Source: Polynucleobacter necessarius
GTDB lineage: Bacteria > Pseudomonadota > Gammaproteobacteria > Burkholderiales > Burkholderiaceae
Length of the DNA stretch: 64,000 bases
Assembly: GCF_900095205.1 (NCBI RefSeq)
Contig: NZ_LT606951.1
Location: 496,001-560,000 of the forward strand
Direction: 5' to 3'
The position numbers and the translations under genes are program-made. Shown here in pieces: positions 42,075 to 51,266 of the stretch (positions are counted from its first letter, which is position 1; each line of letters starts with the position of its first letter). The notes under the pieces were generated by a model. That model did not search any database, was not told where the DNA came from, and saw only the letters and a list, made by a program, of their open reading frames with translations.

Positions 42075-42662
42075 ATGAGCGAGCAAACTAACACAGCAGT
42101 AACCAAGGTGGCGCCAGCCAATGAACACCTTATTTGGGTGGATATGGAGATGTCTGGGCTAGATCCCGAAAAGGAGCGGATTCTAGAAATCGCCATTATT
42201 GTTACTGATGCCCATCTCAATACTATCGCTACAGCCCCGGTTTGGGTGGTGCATCAAGACGATGCCGTTTTAGATGCAATGGATGCATGGAATAACGGTA
42301 CACATGGTCGCTCAGGCTTAATTGATAAGGTGAAAGCATCCACTTCAGATGAGCAAGCGGTTGAGGCGGAATGTATTGCGTTTCTGAAAAAATACATTAA
42401 GGCTGGCATTGCGCCAATGTGCGGAAATACGATCGGACAAGATAGACGTTTTATGGCGAAATATATGCCCAAGCTAGAAGCCTATTTTCATTATCGAAAC
42501 ATTGATGTATCTACCTTGAAGGAGCTTTGCAAGCGCTGGCACCCTGAATTGGTGAAAGGTTTTACAAAGAAACAAGCTCACACAGCTTTGGCTGATATTG
42601 AGGAATCTATAGAAGAGCTTAAGTATTACCGTGAAAAATTTATTGTGCCTCTGCCACAGTAG
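42075..42662 (+). CDS. orn: Oligoribonuclease
   Basis: The 195-residue DEDDh exonuclease has [22 protein letters not shown] (the first D and E), [13 protein letters not shown] and [21 protein letters not shown] (H and D). It degrades di- to penta-ribonucleotides, including pGpG, and is essential in many proteobacteria. Only 15 bases separate its start from the divergent M48 gene, so the promoters must overlap the reading frames. Confidence 0.96.
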   Translation: MSEQTNTAVTKVAPANEHLIWVDMEMSGLDPEKERILEIAIIVTDAHLNTIATAPVWVVHQDDAVLDAMDAWNNGTHGRSGLIDKVKASTSDEQAVEAECIAFLKKYIKAGIAPMCGNTIGQDRRFMAKYMPKLEAYFHYRNIDVSTLKELCKRWHPELVKGFTKKQAHTALADIEESIEELKYYREKFIVPLPQ

Positions 42663-42663
42663 A

Positions 42664-42691
42664 AAAAAGGTCTGCATTGCAGACCTTTTTA
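42664..42691 (+). terminator. Bidirectional terminator between orn and the mogA remnant
   Basis: AAAAAAGGTCTGC and GCAGACCTTTTT form a perfect palindrome around AT, with A and T tracts on both sides. It serves orn on plus and the mogA remnant on minus. Confidence 0.9.
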
Positions 42692-42706
42692 TAGATTCAA
42701 ACCTGA

Positions 42707-43330
42707 TTATTTTTTAATTGCGCTCTTGGGTCTAAAGGCTTTAATGATTGCTTCATCGGTCTCAATATAAGGGCCGCCAATCAAGTCAATGCAGTAGGGT
42801 ACTGCAGCAAAGATGCCTGGAACTAGCAATTTTCCATCTGCGTCCTTAAGGCCTTCTAAAGTCTCAGCAATGGCTTTGGGTTGTCCGGGCAAATTGATCA
42901 CTAGAGCTGCATGATCCTCAATTTCTCTGAGGACAGCGGTTTGTCTAGACAGGATCGCGGTAGGTACAAAATTTAGGCTAATTTGACACATTTGCTCGCC
43001 AAAACCAGGCATTTCACGTGTCTCGGCGTCACGGGTAGCCTCGGTGTTACGTCTCTTCTAGAAGGGCCTGTGCCGCCTGTAGTAAGCACTAGGTCGCAAC
43101 CTAACTCATCCACCAGCTCTACAATCGTCTCGCAGATGATTTCAGATTCATCAAGCAATGAGTCTTTCGTGAAAGACGCAGGGGTTACTAATGGCTTTTT
43201 GGAGCCAGCTTTGTAAGGCGGGAATACCTTCGTCTTGGTAGACGCCTTTGCTGGCGCGATCGGATACCGAAATCAGGCCAATTTTGATTTCATTAGGGCT
43301 ATTACGCTTTAGGGCTTCTGTATGCTTCAT
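42707..43330 (-). pseudogene. mogA: Molybdopterin adenylyltransferase (MogA), frameshifted
   Basis: Read on the minus strand, the ATG at 43330 opens NEIKIGLISVSDRASKGVYQDEGIPAL, typical of MogA. The frame stops after CVFHERLIA near 43160 and resumes as DESEIICETIVELVDELGCDLVLTTGGTGPSRRDVTP. It is lost again after that GGTGPS motif and resumes as MPGFGEQM...HAALVINLPGQPKAIAETLEGL down to 42707. MogA adenylylates molybdopterin before molybdenum insertion. Two frameshifts indicate loss of this step, and hence probably of molybdoenzymes. Confidence 0.88.
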
Positions 43331-43356
43331 GTTTCCATTCTAGTTATTATTAGGGT

Positions 43357-44703
43357 ATGTTTACATACACATCTCACCAGTTTCAAGAAATCATCGATTT
43401 CATGCTTAAAGAGGCCAAAAAAAAGGGTGCCTCAGATGCTGTGGCAGAAGTTTCCGAAGGCCAAGGTCTCTCCGTTACGGTTCGTAAAGGTGAAGTAGAG
43501 ACGATTGAACAAAGTTTAGATAAGCAGGTAGGGGTTACCTTATTTTTGGGCCACCACCGCGGTAATGCTAGTACCAGTGATTTTTCTAAAGAGTCATTAA
43601 AGGCAACTGTTGATGCTGCCTATCACATCGCCCAACACACAGCAGAAGATCTTTGTGCTGGTCCTGCAGAAGCAGAGCTTTTAGAAAAAAATCCTTTGGA
43701 TTTAGATTTGTTTCATCCCTGGAATATCGATGCAGCACATGCGGTACAAATTGCACGCATTGCTGAAGGCTCCGCATTTGCTGTGAGCAAACAAATTCAG
43801 AATAGCGATGGCGCATCTGTCTCTGCGCATCATGCGCATTTCATGATGGGAACTTCTAATGGATTTATGGGTGGGTATCCTTTTTCTCGCCACTATATTT
43901 CTTGCGCACCAATTGCAAGTGAGGGCGGTAAGAGTGCGCGTATGCAACGTGATGATTGGTATTCCAGTTCTCGTATTCCAGAAGAGTTGGCGGATCCTTC
44001 TGCTATAGGTAAATATGCTGCCCAACGAGCTCTATCACGTTTAAAAGCAAGATCTTTGACTACGCGCCGTTGCCCCGTCATTTTCGAAGCTCCTTTAGCA
44101 GCAGGTTTGTTGGGAGGTTTAGTGCAAGCGGTCTCGGGCGGAGCTTTATATCGCCGTTCTAGCTTTTTGCTAGACAGTTTGGGTAAGCAGGTTTTACCAA
44201 AACACGTCAGCTTGTTTGAAAACCCACATCTCAAGTCTATGACAGGAAGCGCACCATTCGATGAAGAGGGTGTGAAAACTTTTGCAAGAACGGTGGTGGA
44301 TAAGGGAATACTGGAAGGTTATTTTTTATCTACTTACTCTGCTCGCAAGCTAGGTATGAAAACTACTGGTAACGCTGGCGGGTCTCATCACCTGACATTG
44401 CAAAGTAAGAAAACGCCAAAGGGCGGCTTATCCGCTTTATTGAAAGAGATGGGCACTGGATTATTGGTAACTGAGTTAATGGGTCAAGGAGTGAATTACG
44501 TAACGGGGGATTACTCTCGCGGAGCGTTTGGATACTGGGTTGAGAATGGAGAAATTCAATACCCAGTGGAAGAGGTAACCATTGCTGGTAATTTACGCGA
44601 CATGCTTATGGATATTCAATTGATTGGTAGTGATACATTAATACGCGGTACAAAAGAAACGGGCTCAATACTGCTTGGCTCAATGACGATTGGCGGAAAA
44701 TAA
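43357..44703 (+). CDS. pmbA: Metalloprotease subunit PmbA/TldE
   Basis: The 448-residue TldE/PmbA protein (family U62) has ATVDAAYHIAQHTAEDLCAG-type helices and a C-terminal GNAGGSHHLTLQ...GTGLLVTELMGQGVNYVTGDYSRGAFGYWVENG block that is highly conserved. PmbA pairs with TldD to form a heterodimeric peptidase that processes microcin-like peptides and removes antitoxin CcdA. No tldD lies in the window. It is intact between two pseudogenes and divergent from mogA. Confidence 0.94.
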   Translation: MFTYTSHQFQEIIDFMLKEAKKKGASDAVAEVSEGQGLSVTVRKGEVETIEQSLDKQVGVTLFLGHHRGNASTSDFSKESLKATVDAAYHIAQHTAEDLCAGPAEAELLEKNPLDLDLFHPWNIDAAHAVQIARIAEGSAFAVSKQIQNSDGASVSAHHAHFMMGTSNGFMGGYPFSRHYISCAPIASEGGKSARMQRDDWYSSSRIPEELADPSAIGKYAAQRALSRLKARSLTTRRCPVIFEAPLAAGLLGGLVQAVSGGALYRRSSFLLDSLGKQVLPKHVSLFENPHLKSMTGSAPFDEEGVKTFARTVVDKGILEGYFLSTYSARKLGMKTTGNAGGSHHLTLQSKKTPKGGLSALLKEMGTGLLVTELMGQGVNYVTGDYSRGAFGYWVENGEIQYPVEEVTIAGNLRDMLMDIQLIGSDTLIRGTKETGSILLGSMTIGGK

Positions 44704-44736
44704 AAGCCTACTAATGGTTTTAAGGGGGATGGTGAG

Positions 44737-45823
<1,087 letters not shown>

Positions 45824-45841
45824 GAATACAAATTCTGAATC

Positions 45842-45868
45842 AAGGGGCCCTATGTGGGGCCCTTTTTA
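45842..45868 (+). terminator. Rho-independent terminator after the TRAP receptor remnant
   Basis: AAGGGGCCC and GGGGCCCTT pair around a short TATGT loop with one mismatch and are followed by a T-run. It lies 19 bases after the last in-frame stop of the remnant. Confidence 0.8.
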
Positions 45869-45883
45869 TTGGAAAAATAGTCC

Positions 45884-45979
45884 ATGAGGCATAGGTCATC
45901 GCTACCAAAAAAGATATTGGGATGGCTTGCAATAGACTTTATCGGTTTGTCGCCTACTTATTTCTTCATTGCTTGGTAA
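45884..45979 (+). CDS. Possible 31-residue hydrophobic microprotein
   Basis: A short frame starts at ATG 45884, opens MRHRSSLPKKILGWLAIDF and continues IGLSPTYFFIAW before TAA. It is one predicted membrane helix with a basic N-terminus, an arrangement typical of small inner-membrane proteins. The ribosome-binding site is weak and no family is recognised. It could be chance or the tail of a lost gene. It lies in the gap between the TRAP remnant's terminator and the TSUP remnant. Confidence 0.25.
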   Translation: MRHRSSLPKKILGWLAIDFIGLSPTYFFIAW

Positions 45980-45988
45980 GATCGCTGA

Positions 45989-46752
45989 ATGTTTGATCCA
46001 CTTGTATCTCCATTTAATCCAATCTTTTCACGCGCATTCTTTAACTTTTTTATATGCGCGGTATTGAGTGTTTTCATTGTTGGTGTTTCTAAAAGTGGAT
46101 TTGGGGCTGGGCTCGGCATTCTTTCTCTGCCTTTAATGGCCAGTCAATCTAGCATTAATGAAGCATTGGCTATCTTATTGCCACTCCTCATTGCGATTGA
46201 TTTGGTAAGTATGCGTCGATTTTTATACGCAATGCTGATTGGCGCATTCTGAAGTTGATCACTCCACCCGCAATTCTTGGACTTTTGCTGGGAATGATTT
46301 TCTTTACTGCAATTACGCCTAAGATATTAACGCTATCGATTGGTATTTTTACGCTACTGTTTTTGATTCAGAATCTGGCTATGTCACATATGGATCTGAA
46401 GGAAACTAAGTCTTACCCTTGGCTTGGGCGCATTATGGGTTTTTCAGGATTCACCTCATTTGTTGCCCATATTGGCGGGCCTCCCATTATGGTATACATG
46501 TTGAGGGGAAAATTACTGCCTATGGTCTATACATCTACCTTAGGTGTCTTTTTCACCATGATCAATTTTGGAAAGCTAGGTCCTTATGCTTATCTTGATC
46601 TATTGAATTACAAGCAATTTGCAACGTCAATGATCTTATTGCCTTGTGTTCCTGCTGGGGTTTACTCTGGCTTTTACATCGCCAAAAGAATCTCGATGAA
46701 GTGGTACTACCGAACCGTGAGATTCTTTTTGTTAGTTGCGAGCATTAATTAA
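45989..46752 (+). pseudogene. TSUP-family permease (TauE/SafE), frameshifted
   Basis: The N-terminal half has FIVGVSKSGFGAGLGILSLPLMA, with the family's GxxxGxGGG-like helix, and the second half has FSGFTSFVAHIGGPPIMVYMLRGKLLP, the conserved second motif. The frame breaks at about 46235-46258, where DWRILKLITPP would be expected. The C-terminus also ends shortly after VRFFLLVASIN. TSUP proteins export or import sulfite, organosulfonates or other anions. The gene is probably inactive. Confidence 0.85.
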
Positions 46753-46778
46753 TAGCAGGCGGACTGATGTAATCTTTA

Positions 46779-47441
46779 TCAAGCGATTAGTACTTCTTTT
46801 AAAAAACGAGATATATCCACAAGCTCTTCGTGATTTACAGAATGCTCCATAGGATACTCATTCCACTCTACGGGGTGCCCCATTTTTTCTAGCAATGCAT
46901 AAGACGCTTGTGCGCGATCAATAGTGACCACTGGATCAGAGGTGCCATGAGCCATAAAAATGGGTATCTTTGCATTGGCAGAATATTTTTCGGTATTCGC
47001 CATCATCGCAAGGGGTAAATAGCCAGAGAGGGCAATAATGCCGGCAAGTTGGTGGGGGAAGCGCAAGCCAATATGTAAAGCCATTGCACACCCTTGTGAA
47101 AATCCTGCCAAGACAATCTTGTCGTAGGCAATGCCACGATTGGCTTCTTTATTGATTAGCTCGACAATTGAGGCGGCAGATTTCTGAATGCCTAAAACAT
47201 CCTCTTGGTCCATTAGGTTTCTGCCGATGATGTCGTACCAGGCGGGCATGACATAGCCCCCATTGACGGTGACAGGCATGCTTGGCGCACTTGGAAATAT
47301 AAAGCGAATGCCGGGACATCCTGTCAGGTTTAACTCTGGAATAATGGGCACGAAATCATTGCCGTCAGCACCAAGGCCGTGTAGCCAAATTACTGCTGCA
47401 GTTGGATTTGGATTCGTTTCTAATTCAATGCATGGGAGCAT
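46779..47441 (-). CDS. Alpha/beta-hydrolase carboxylesterase (phospholipase/carboxylesterase family)
   Basis: The 220-residue esterase begins MLPCIELETNPNPTAAVIWLHGLGADG. It has the nucleophile motif GFSQGCAMAL, the aspartate in HGTSDPVV and the histidine in MEHSVNHEEL. It hydrolyses short-chain carboxylic esters. A TTG ten codons upstream (47471) is in frame, but the ATG at 47441 gives the usual family N-terminus. It follows the ECF-permease remnant in the same direction with almost no gap. Confidence 0.87.
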   Translation of the reverse strand: MLPCIELETNPNPTAAVIWLHGLGADGNDFVPIIPELNLTGCPGIRFIFPSAPSMPVTVNGGYVMPAWYDIIGRNLMDQEDVLGIQKSAASIVELINKEANRGIAYDKIVLAGFSQGCAMALHIGLRFPHQLAGIIALSGYLPLAMMANTEKYSANAKIPIFMAHGTSDPVVTIDRAQASYALLEKMGHPVEWNEYPMEHSVNHEELVDISRFLKEVLIA

Positions 47442-47473
47442 AGCAATCTTCTTTATAGTAGGTTGAGTCAAGA

Positions 47474-48155
47474 TTATCGGCTCATATAAGCTTCTTCGTT
47501 ATAGGTTGATACCCATTGGGGTCTAAATATCAGGAGTGTCGCCAAGAGCATTTCTGATAAGGAGCCTTCCATAAAGGCAATAATAATGAGGCCAAGCGCC
47601 ATCCTTCAAAATCGAGTTGGCTAGTTGCTCTAACCGCCAATTGAATGAGTAGTAAGAATGCTCCCGACAAAATAACGCTTATAAAGGCTGCTACATATCC
47701 ATTTCCAAGAATGAGAACGAATAGGTGTTTTGGAATAAAGCGCTGAATGATCTGAATGGATAGGTAAGCAAATATCGTGGGTAGGACGCACACCATGAGG
47801 TAGTGCTGTGAGGCTTCTGCAGAATTTCCCTGGATGACATAGACACCAAGGAATGCCACTGGAAAAAGAATAGAGAGCGCAATTGCAGGGCCAAACATTG
47901 CGGTTAGCAAAGAGGCGCCATAAAACTTTCCGGTGGCCTGACCCGGTAGGGTTGGCGAGATATTCCAGGCAATAACAAGAAAGAGGATGGCGTCTGGGCC
48001 AAGCCAGGTTAATGGCGCTTGTGTAAAAGCGCGAGGGGGCTGCAATACAGCGCTCCCAAAAAAATCACCACTGCTAGACCAAGCCACATCATATTGTCTC
48101 TGACCCCTGGGGTAAATGAATGACTCAGTCTAACCAAAATGGCGATAAAGCCCAT
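47474..48155 (-). pseudogene. Energy-coupling factor / CbiM-like ABC transporter permease, frameshifted
   Basis: The central frame (about 47610-48087) reads LTWLGPDAILFLVIAWNI, SLLTAMFGPAIALSILFPVAFLGVYVI and FIPKHLFVLILGNGYVAAFIS, which resembles betaproteobacterial CbiM-like permeases. An upstream frame from about 48155 supplies a first helix (NMMWLGLAVVIFLGALY). Another frame supplies the family-typical ending (IIIAFMEGSLSEMLLATLLIFRPQWV to 47474). At least two frameshifts (near 48030 and near 47600) separate these pieces. The substrate, perhaps cobalt or nickel, is not determined, and no ECF ATPase gene is nearby. Confidence 0.62.
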
Positions 48156-48227
48156 CGGCACTTTCACTAGGAGGGCTGAATAACTGGGTAGAATCTCTCA
48201 TTCCATCCCATTTTTTATAGGCCCTGC

Positions 48228-49454
48228 ATGAACTCTAAAAAACTAACGAACTTGATATTGGGGGCGATGGTCTTGGGGGTCATGGTTGGATACCTTGTAA
48301 ATCTGTATGGTGCGGGATCCACTTTTCCATCAGTATGTGATTTAATCTCCATCTTGGCGGATGTCTTTCTGCGCTTGATCAAAATGATTATTGCGCCATT
48401 GGTATTTGCCACTCTAGTAGTTGGTATTGCCAAAATGGGCGATGCCTCGACTATTGGTCGAGTGGGTTTAAAGACCTTTGCATGGTTTATCTCCATGTCT
48501 TTTGTGTCTCTATTGTTGGGTCTGGTGATGGTCAATATCTTGCAACCCGGCATTGGAGTGGAGTTAACCCTGCCAGAGGTTGCAGCAAGTACGGGTTTAA
48601 ATAAAGCTGGCCTCAATCTTTCTGAGTTCGTAAGGCATATTTTCCCCATCAGCATCTTTGATGCCATGGCTAAAAATGAAATCTTGCAGATCGTTGTGTT
48701 TGCTGTCTTCTTTGGCGTTGGTGCCGCCGGTATGGGTGAGCGCGCTGACGAGTTCATTCGTAACTTAGATATGCTGTCGCACATCATGCTAAAGATCACT
48801 ACTGCAGTCATGAAACTAGCTCCAGTTGCGGTGTTTTCTGCGGTGTCATCTGTGATTGCTGAGAACGGTATCAGCATATTGATCACCTACGGCAAATTTA
48901 TGTTGAGCTTTTACGCGGCCATTGCCACGCTTTGGGTAGTCATTATTTTGATCAGTTCACTAGTTCTTAAAAATCGCACTTGGCGCTTGGTAAAAATGCT
49001 GCGTGAGCCGGCTTTGCTTGCATTTACTACCGCAAGTTCCGAAGCTGCGTATCCAATGACTTTAGAAAGGGTGGAGCGTTTTGGCTGCAAAAATAAAATT
49101 GCCTCTTTTGTTTTGCCAGTGGGCTATTCATTTAATTTAGATGGTTCGATGATGTATTGCACATTTGCTGCAATCTTTATTGCTCAGGTGTATGGCGTGC
49201 AAATGGAGTTAAGTCAGCAACTCTTAATGTTATTGGTTTTAATGATTACCTCTAAAGGAATTGCAGGAGTTCCCCGCGCCTCACTGGTAGTGATTGCTGC
49301 GACTTTGTCTCAATTCAACCTGCCGGAAGCCGGCGTTTTATTGATTTTTGGAGTTGATCATTTCTTGGATATGGCACGTTCCGCAACCAATGTGTTGGGT
49401 AATGGTCTGGCTACAGCTGTCATATCGAAGTGGGAAGGTGAGCTAGAGAGTTAG
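48228..49454 (+). CDS. Dicarboxylate/amino acid:cation symporter (DAACS family, GltP/DctA-like)
   Basis: The 408-residue, roughly eight-helix transporter has the HP1 serine-rich motif TTASSEAAYPMTLERVERFG. It also has the substrate/sodium-site NLDGSMMY (helix 7), KGIAGVPRASLVV (HP2) and VDHFLDMARSATNVLGNGLA (helix 8). Family members import C4-dicarboxylates, glutamate or aspartate with sodium or protons. It is intact, one of the few carbon-uptake systems still open here. Import of host organic acids is a plausible role. Confidence 0.9.
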   Translation: MNSKKLTNLILGAMVLGVMVGYLVNLYGAGSTFPSVCDLISILADVFLRLIKMIIAPLVFATLVVGIAKMGDASTIGRVGLKTFAWFISMSFVSLLLGLVMVNILQPGIGVELTLPEVAASTGLNKAGLNLSEFVRHIFPISIFDAMAKNEILQIVVFAVFFGVGAAGMGERADEFIRNLDMLSHIMLKITTAVMKLAPVAVFSAVSSVIAENGISILITYGKFMLSFYAAIATLWVVIILISSLVLKNRTWRLVKMLREPALLAFTTASSEAAYPMTLERVERFGCKNKIASFVLPVGYSFNLDGSMMYCTFAAIFIAQVYGVQMELSQQLLMLLVLMITSKGIAGVPRASLVVIAATLSQFNLPEAGVLLIFGVDHFLDMARSATNVLGNGLATAVISKWEGELES

Positions 49455-49538
49455 TAAATGTCCTTAATTGGTTCTCTTGATGGCATTCTCGGGTGTATAT
49501 TGTTTTTTCATCACTTGATCTAGATGGAGAGGGTTGTA

Positions 49539-49766
49539 ATGAAGCCGTTTTATATCGACTACCCACAAGAAAAAATCGAAGAACATCAGCATGCCTATCG
49601 ATGCCTTCACTGCAAGATTCCCACCACTATCATTTTTGGCTTGCTAGAAAATCATGCGGAAGACTGCTCTTATCGAATTCATCAGAGTAAATGGACCCAA
49701 TTAGAGGTAAAGCTGAAACCACGCAAAGAGCATTTTGATGAACTCCATGTCGACGAGGTGGGCTAA
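49539..49766 (+). CDS. Uncharacterised 75-residue protein with Cys/His residues
   Basis: No family is recognised. The protein begins MKPFYIDYPQEKIEEHQHAY and has a CLHC pair followed by ENHAEDCSYRIH, so a small zinc-binding fold is possible. The ATG at 49539 has a GGAGAGG element at the right distance; an upstream ATG at 49524 includes that element in its codons, so I chose the later start. Its TAA overlaps the ATG of the next, frameshifted gene (TAATG), suggesting an operon. Confidence 0.6.
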   Translation: MKPFYIDYPQEKIEEHQHAYRCLHCKIPTTIIFGLLENHAEDCSYRIHQSKWTQLEVKLKPRKEHFDELHVDEVG

Positions 49767-50141
49767 TGACAACATATCCAATTGCTTTGGAATTGACGGT
49801 TTGGATGGATCTAGGGCTAAATCAGTATGAAGTGACGATCGATGAAGTTTCTAAGATTTCGATCAAGCGGACTGATGATGTGTTTCACACTAGAGACCTC
49901 ACCAGGAATGAGGTAAGCCACCTTAGTTGCTGCCATTGAATCGCTGAGAGTTCCGGTTAGCGAGGATACAAGTACATCAATTAATAAGGCCTCCTCAAGT
50001 TATGAGCTGATTGTCGAGTCTGCCCATTTCTCTTTGGAGTTCAATTGGGAGGATGTTGATCTTCAAGGGATTAATTCAAAATCCTTTGAGTCAGTTGTGG
50101 CGCTAAAGACGGTAGTTGAGAGTTTGGATTTGGATCACTGA
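49766..50141 (+). pseudogene. Uncharacterised protein of about 124 residues, one frameshift
   Basis: An ATG at 49766, coupled to the upstream stop, opens MTTYPIALELTVWMDLGLNQ and continues IDEVSKISIKRTDD until a frame loss near 49915. The next frame carries on smoothly: LVAAIESLRVPVSEDTSTS, then YELIVESAHFSLEFNWEDVD and ALKTVVESLDLDH, ending at 50141. A single indel explains both halves. The fold and function are unknown; no signal peptide or membrane segment is visible. Confidence 0.6.
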
Positions 50142-50367
50142 AAGCCAAATTTAGGCTTCCAACACAATAAATTCCCCTCGGGTTACTCTCTCTAAATTGG
50201 AAGAAGGAAAAAAGCGCCTTAATTCTCTTGGTGTTAATCACCTCAATTTTTCCATCTGGCGTCAGGTTGGCAAGATAGTCTCCCTCAGGAAATAGGGCTT
50301 CCGGAATATTTTCGGTCTCGAGTATTTGGGCTGGTAATACCAAGCTCTTTGTAATTTTGGTACGCAT
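50071..50367 (-). CDS. Uncharacterised 98-residue protein
   Basis: No family is recognised. The N-terminal 70 residues (LPAQILETENIPEALFPEGDYLANLTPDGKIEVI as landmark, in two parts: LPAQILETENIPEAL and FPEGDYLANLTPDGK) look like a genuine globular protein. The last about 25 residues (PNPNSQLPSLAPQLTQ) overlap the 3' end of the plus-strand frame at 49766-50141 and look like read-through beyond a lost stop codon. The ATG at 50367 has no strong ribosome-binding site. Confidence 0.5.
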   Translation of the reverse strand: MRTKITKSLVLPAQILETENIPEALFPEGDYLANLTPDGKIEVINTKRIKALFSFFQFRESNPRGIYCVGSLNLAFSDPNPNSQLPSLAPQLTQRILN

Positions 50368-50389
50368 GGCTTATATTAAGTTTCAATTA

Positions 50390-50470
50390 TTAGAAGCGCT
50401 TTTCCATTTGCACAACTTCGTAGTTGCGTGCACCAAAGAGGGGTTTTAGAGGGGCCGCCCAAATAAGTCG
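50390..50470 (-). pseudogene. Possible C-terminal gene remnant
   Basis: On the minus strand a short frame without a start reads RLIWAAPLKPLFGARNYEVV and ends QMEKRF before a stop. It looks protein-like, and it lies in a 200-base stretch (50368-50569) that holds no intact gene. The parent family was not recognised; chance is not excluded. Confidence 0.25.
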
Positions 50471-50569
50471 CTAAAATGGCAGGCAGGAAAGCTATTTCAA
50501 AGCTCTATTGACCATTTATTGCACTTAAGCGGTGCAGATTCATCTAGAGATTAGAAAAATTTCAGAAGT

Positions 50570-50920
50570 TTATTTAGCCGACTTTAATCGAGAGCTCTTG
50601 CGGGTTTTCTCATAAAACGCATCCGGTTTTGATGCTACCCATCGAATAAATTTCCTCATCTCAGGATGCTCTCTCAAGATTTCGGCATGGTGATATTGGT
50701 TTGCCAATTCCGTTTCGGTGAAAAGAGCATGAATTTGCTTGTGGCAAATCCGGTGAAGATATTCGGTAATTTTTCCACCCTTAGACTTGGGGATAAGGTG
50801 ATGGGCATCCTTCTGTGAATCAGGAATGGGTCGATCACAAATAGGGCAAATCCATTTAGCGGCCTGTCGATTGACTGGTGGATGCAAAGTAATCAGTTTT
50901 TGGCGAATTTTGCCAATCAT
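50570..50920 (-). CDS. HNH endonuclease-family protein
   Basis: The 116-residue protein has an HNH-type zinc/nuclease core: WICPICDRPIPDSQKDAHHLIPKSKGG and then HRICHKQIHALFTE, with the paired cysteines, AHHLIP histidines and CHKQIH ending. HNH proteins of this small type are mostly uncharacterised; some nick DNA. A TTG at 50962 would extend it by 14 residues; the ATG at 50920 is preferred. The tail is basic (EKTRKSSRLKSAK). It is divergent from the photolyase cluster. Confidence 0.78.
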   Translation of the reverse strand: MIGKIRQKLITLHPPVNRQAAKWICPICDRPIPDSQKDAHHLIPKSKGGKITEYLHRICHKQIHALFTETELANQYHHAEILREHPEMRKFIRWVASKPDAFYEKTRKSSRLKSAK

Positions 50921-50995
50921 AAATAGATTGAGATTTGCCTTGAGGGAATAGAGTGGTCTCAAGCTAGTTTATTGAATAAGTCTTAAACTTGCAGG

Positions 50996-51266
50996 GTGCC
51001 AAAGTTAACCCCCAAAAATCTTGCTGAACCCGATTTATCTCGCCTCATTGAGATGGCTTGGGAGGATCGAACACCATTTGATGCGATTGAGAAAAACTTT
51101 GGACTGGGCGAGCCTCAAGTAATTGCCATCATGAGAAGAGAGCTTAAGCGCAGTTCATTTTGAGCTATGGCGAAAAAAGGTTACCGGAAGAGCTACAAAG
51201 CATGTTGCCTTGCGAAGCGATGATGTATCTCGGGCTTATTGCCCAAGTCAATATAAAAATAAATGA
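50996..51266 (+). pseudogene. TIGR03643-family protein, one frameshift
   Basis: A GTG at 50996 opens a frame with LSRLIEMAWEDRTPFDAIEKNFGL and then VIAIMRRELKRSSF, the family signature. It stops at TGA at about 51163; removing one T from the CATTTTGAG run would continue as ELWRKKVTGRATKHVALRSDD to a TGA at 51264-51266. That TGA overlaps the next gene's ATG in the form ATGA. The family is a short basic helix-turn-helix-like protein of unknown function. The coupled start suggests cotranscription with the photolyase-like gene. Confidence 0.8.

Noticed and set aside
42060..42128. N-terminal extension of the M48 protease
   Set aside because: It would overlap the start of divergent orn and does not look like part of a membrane protease.
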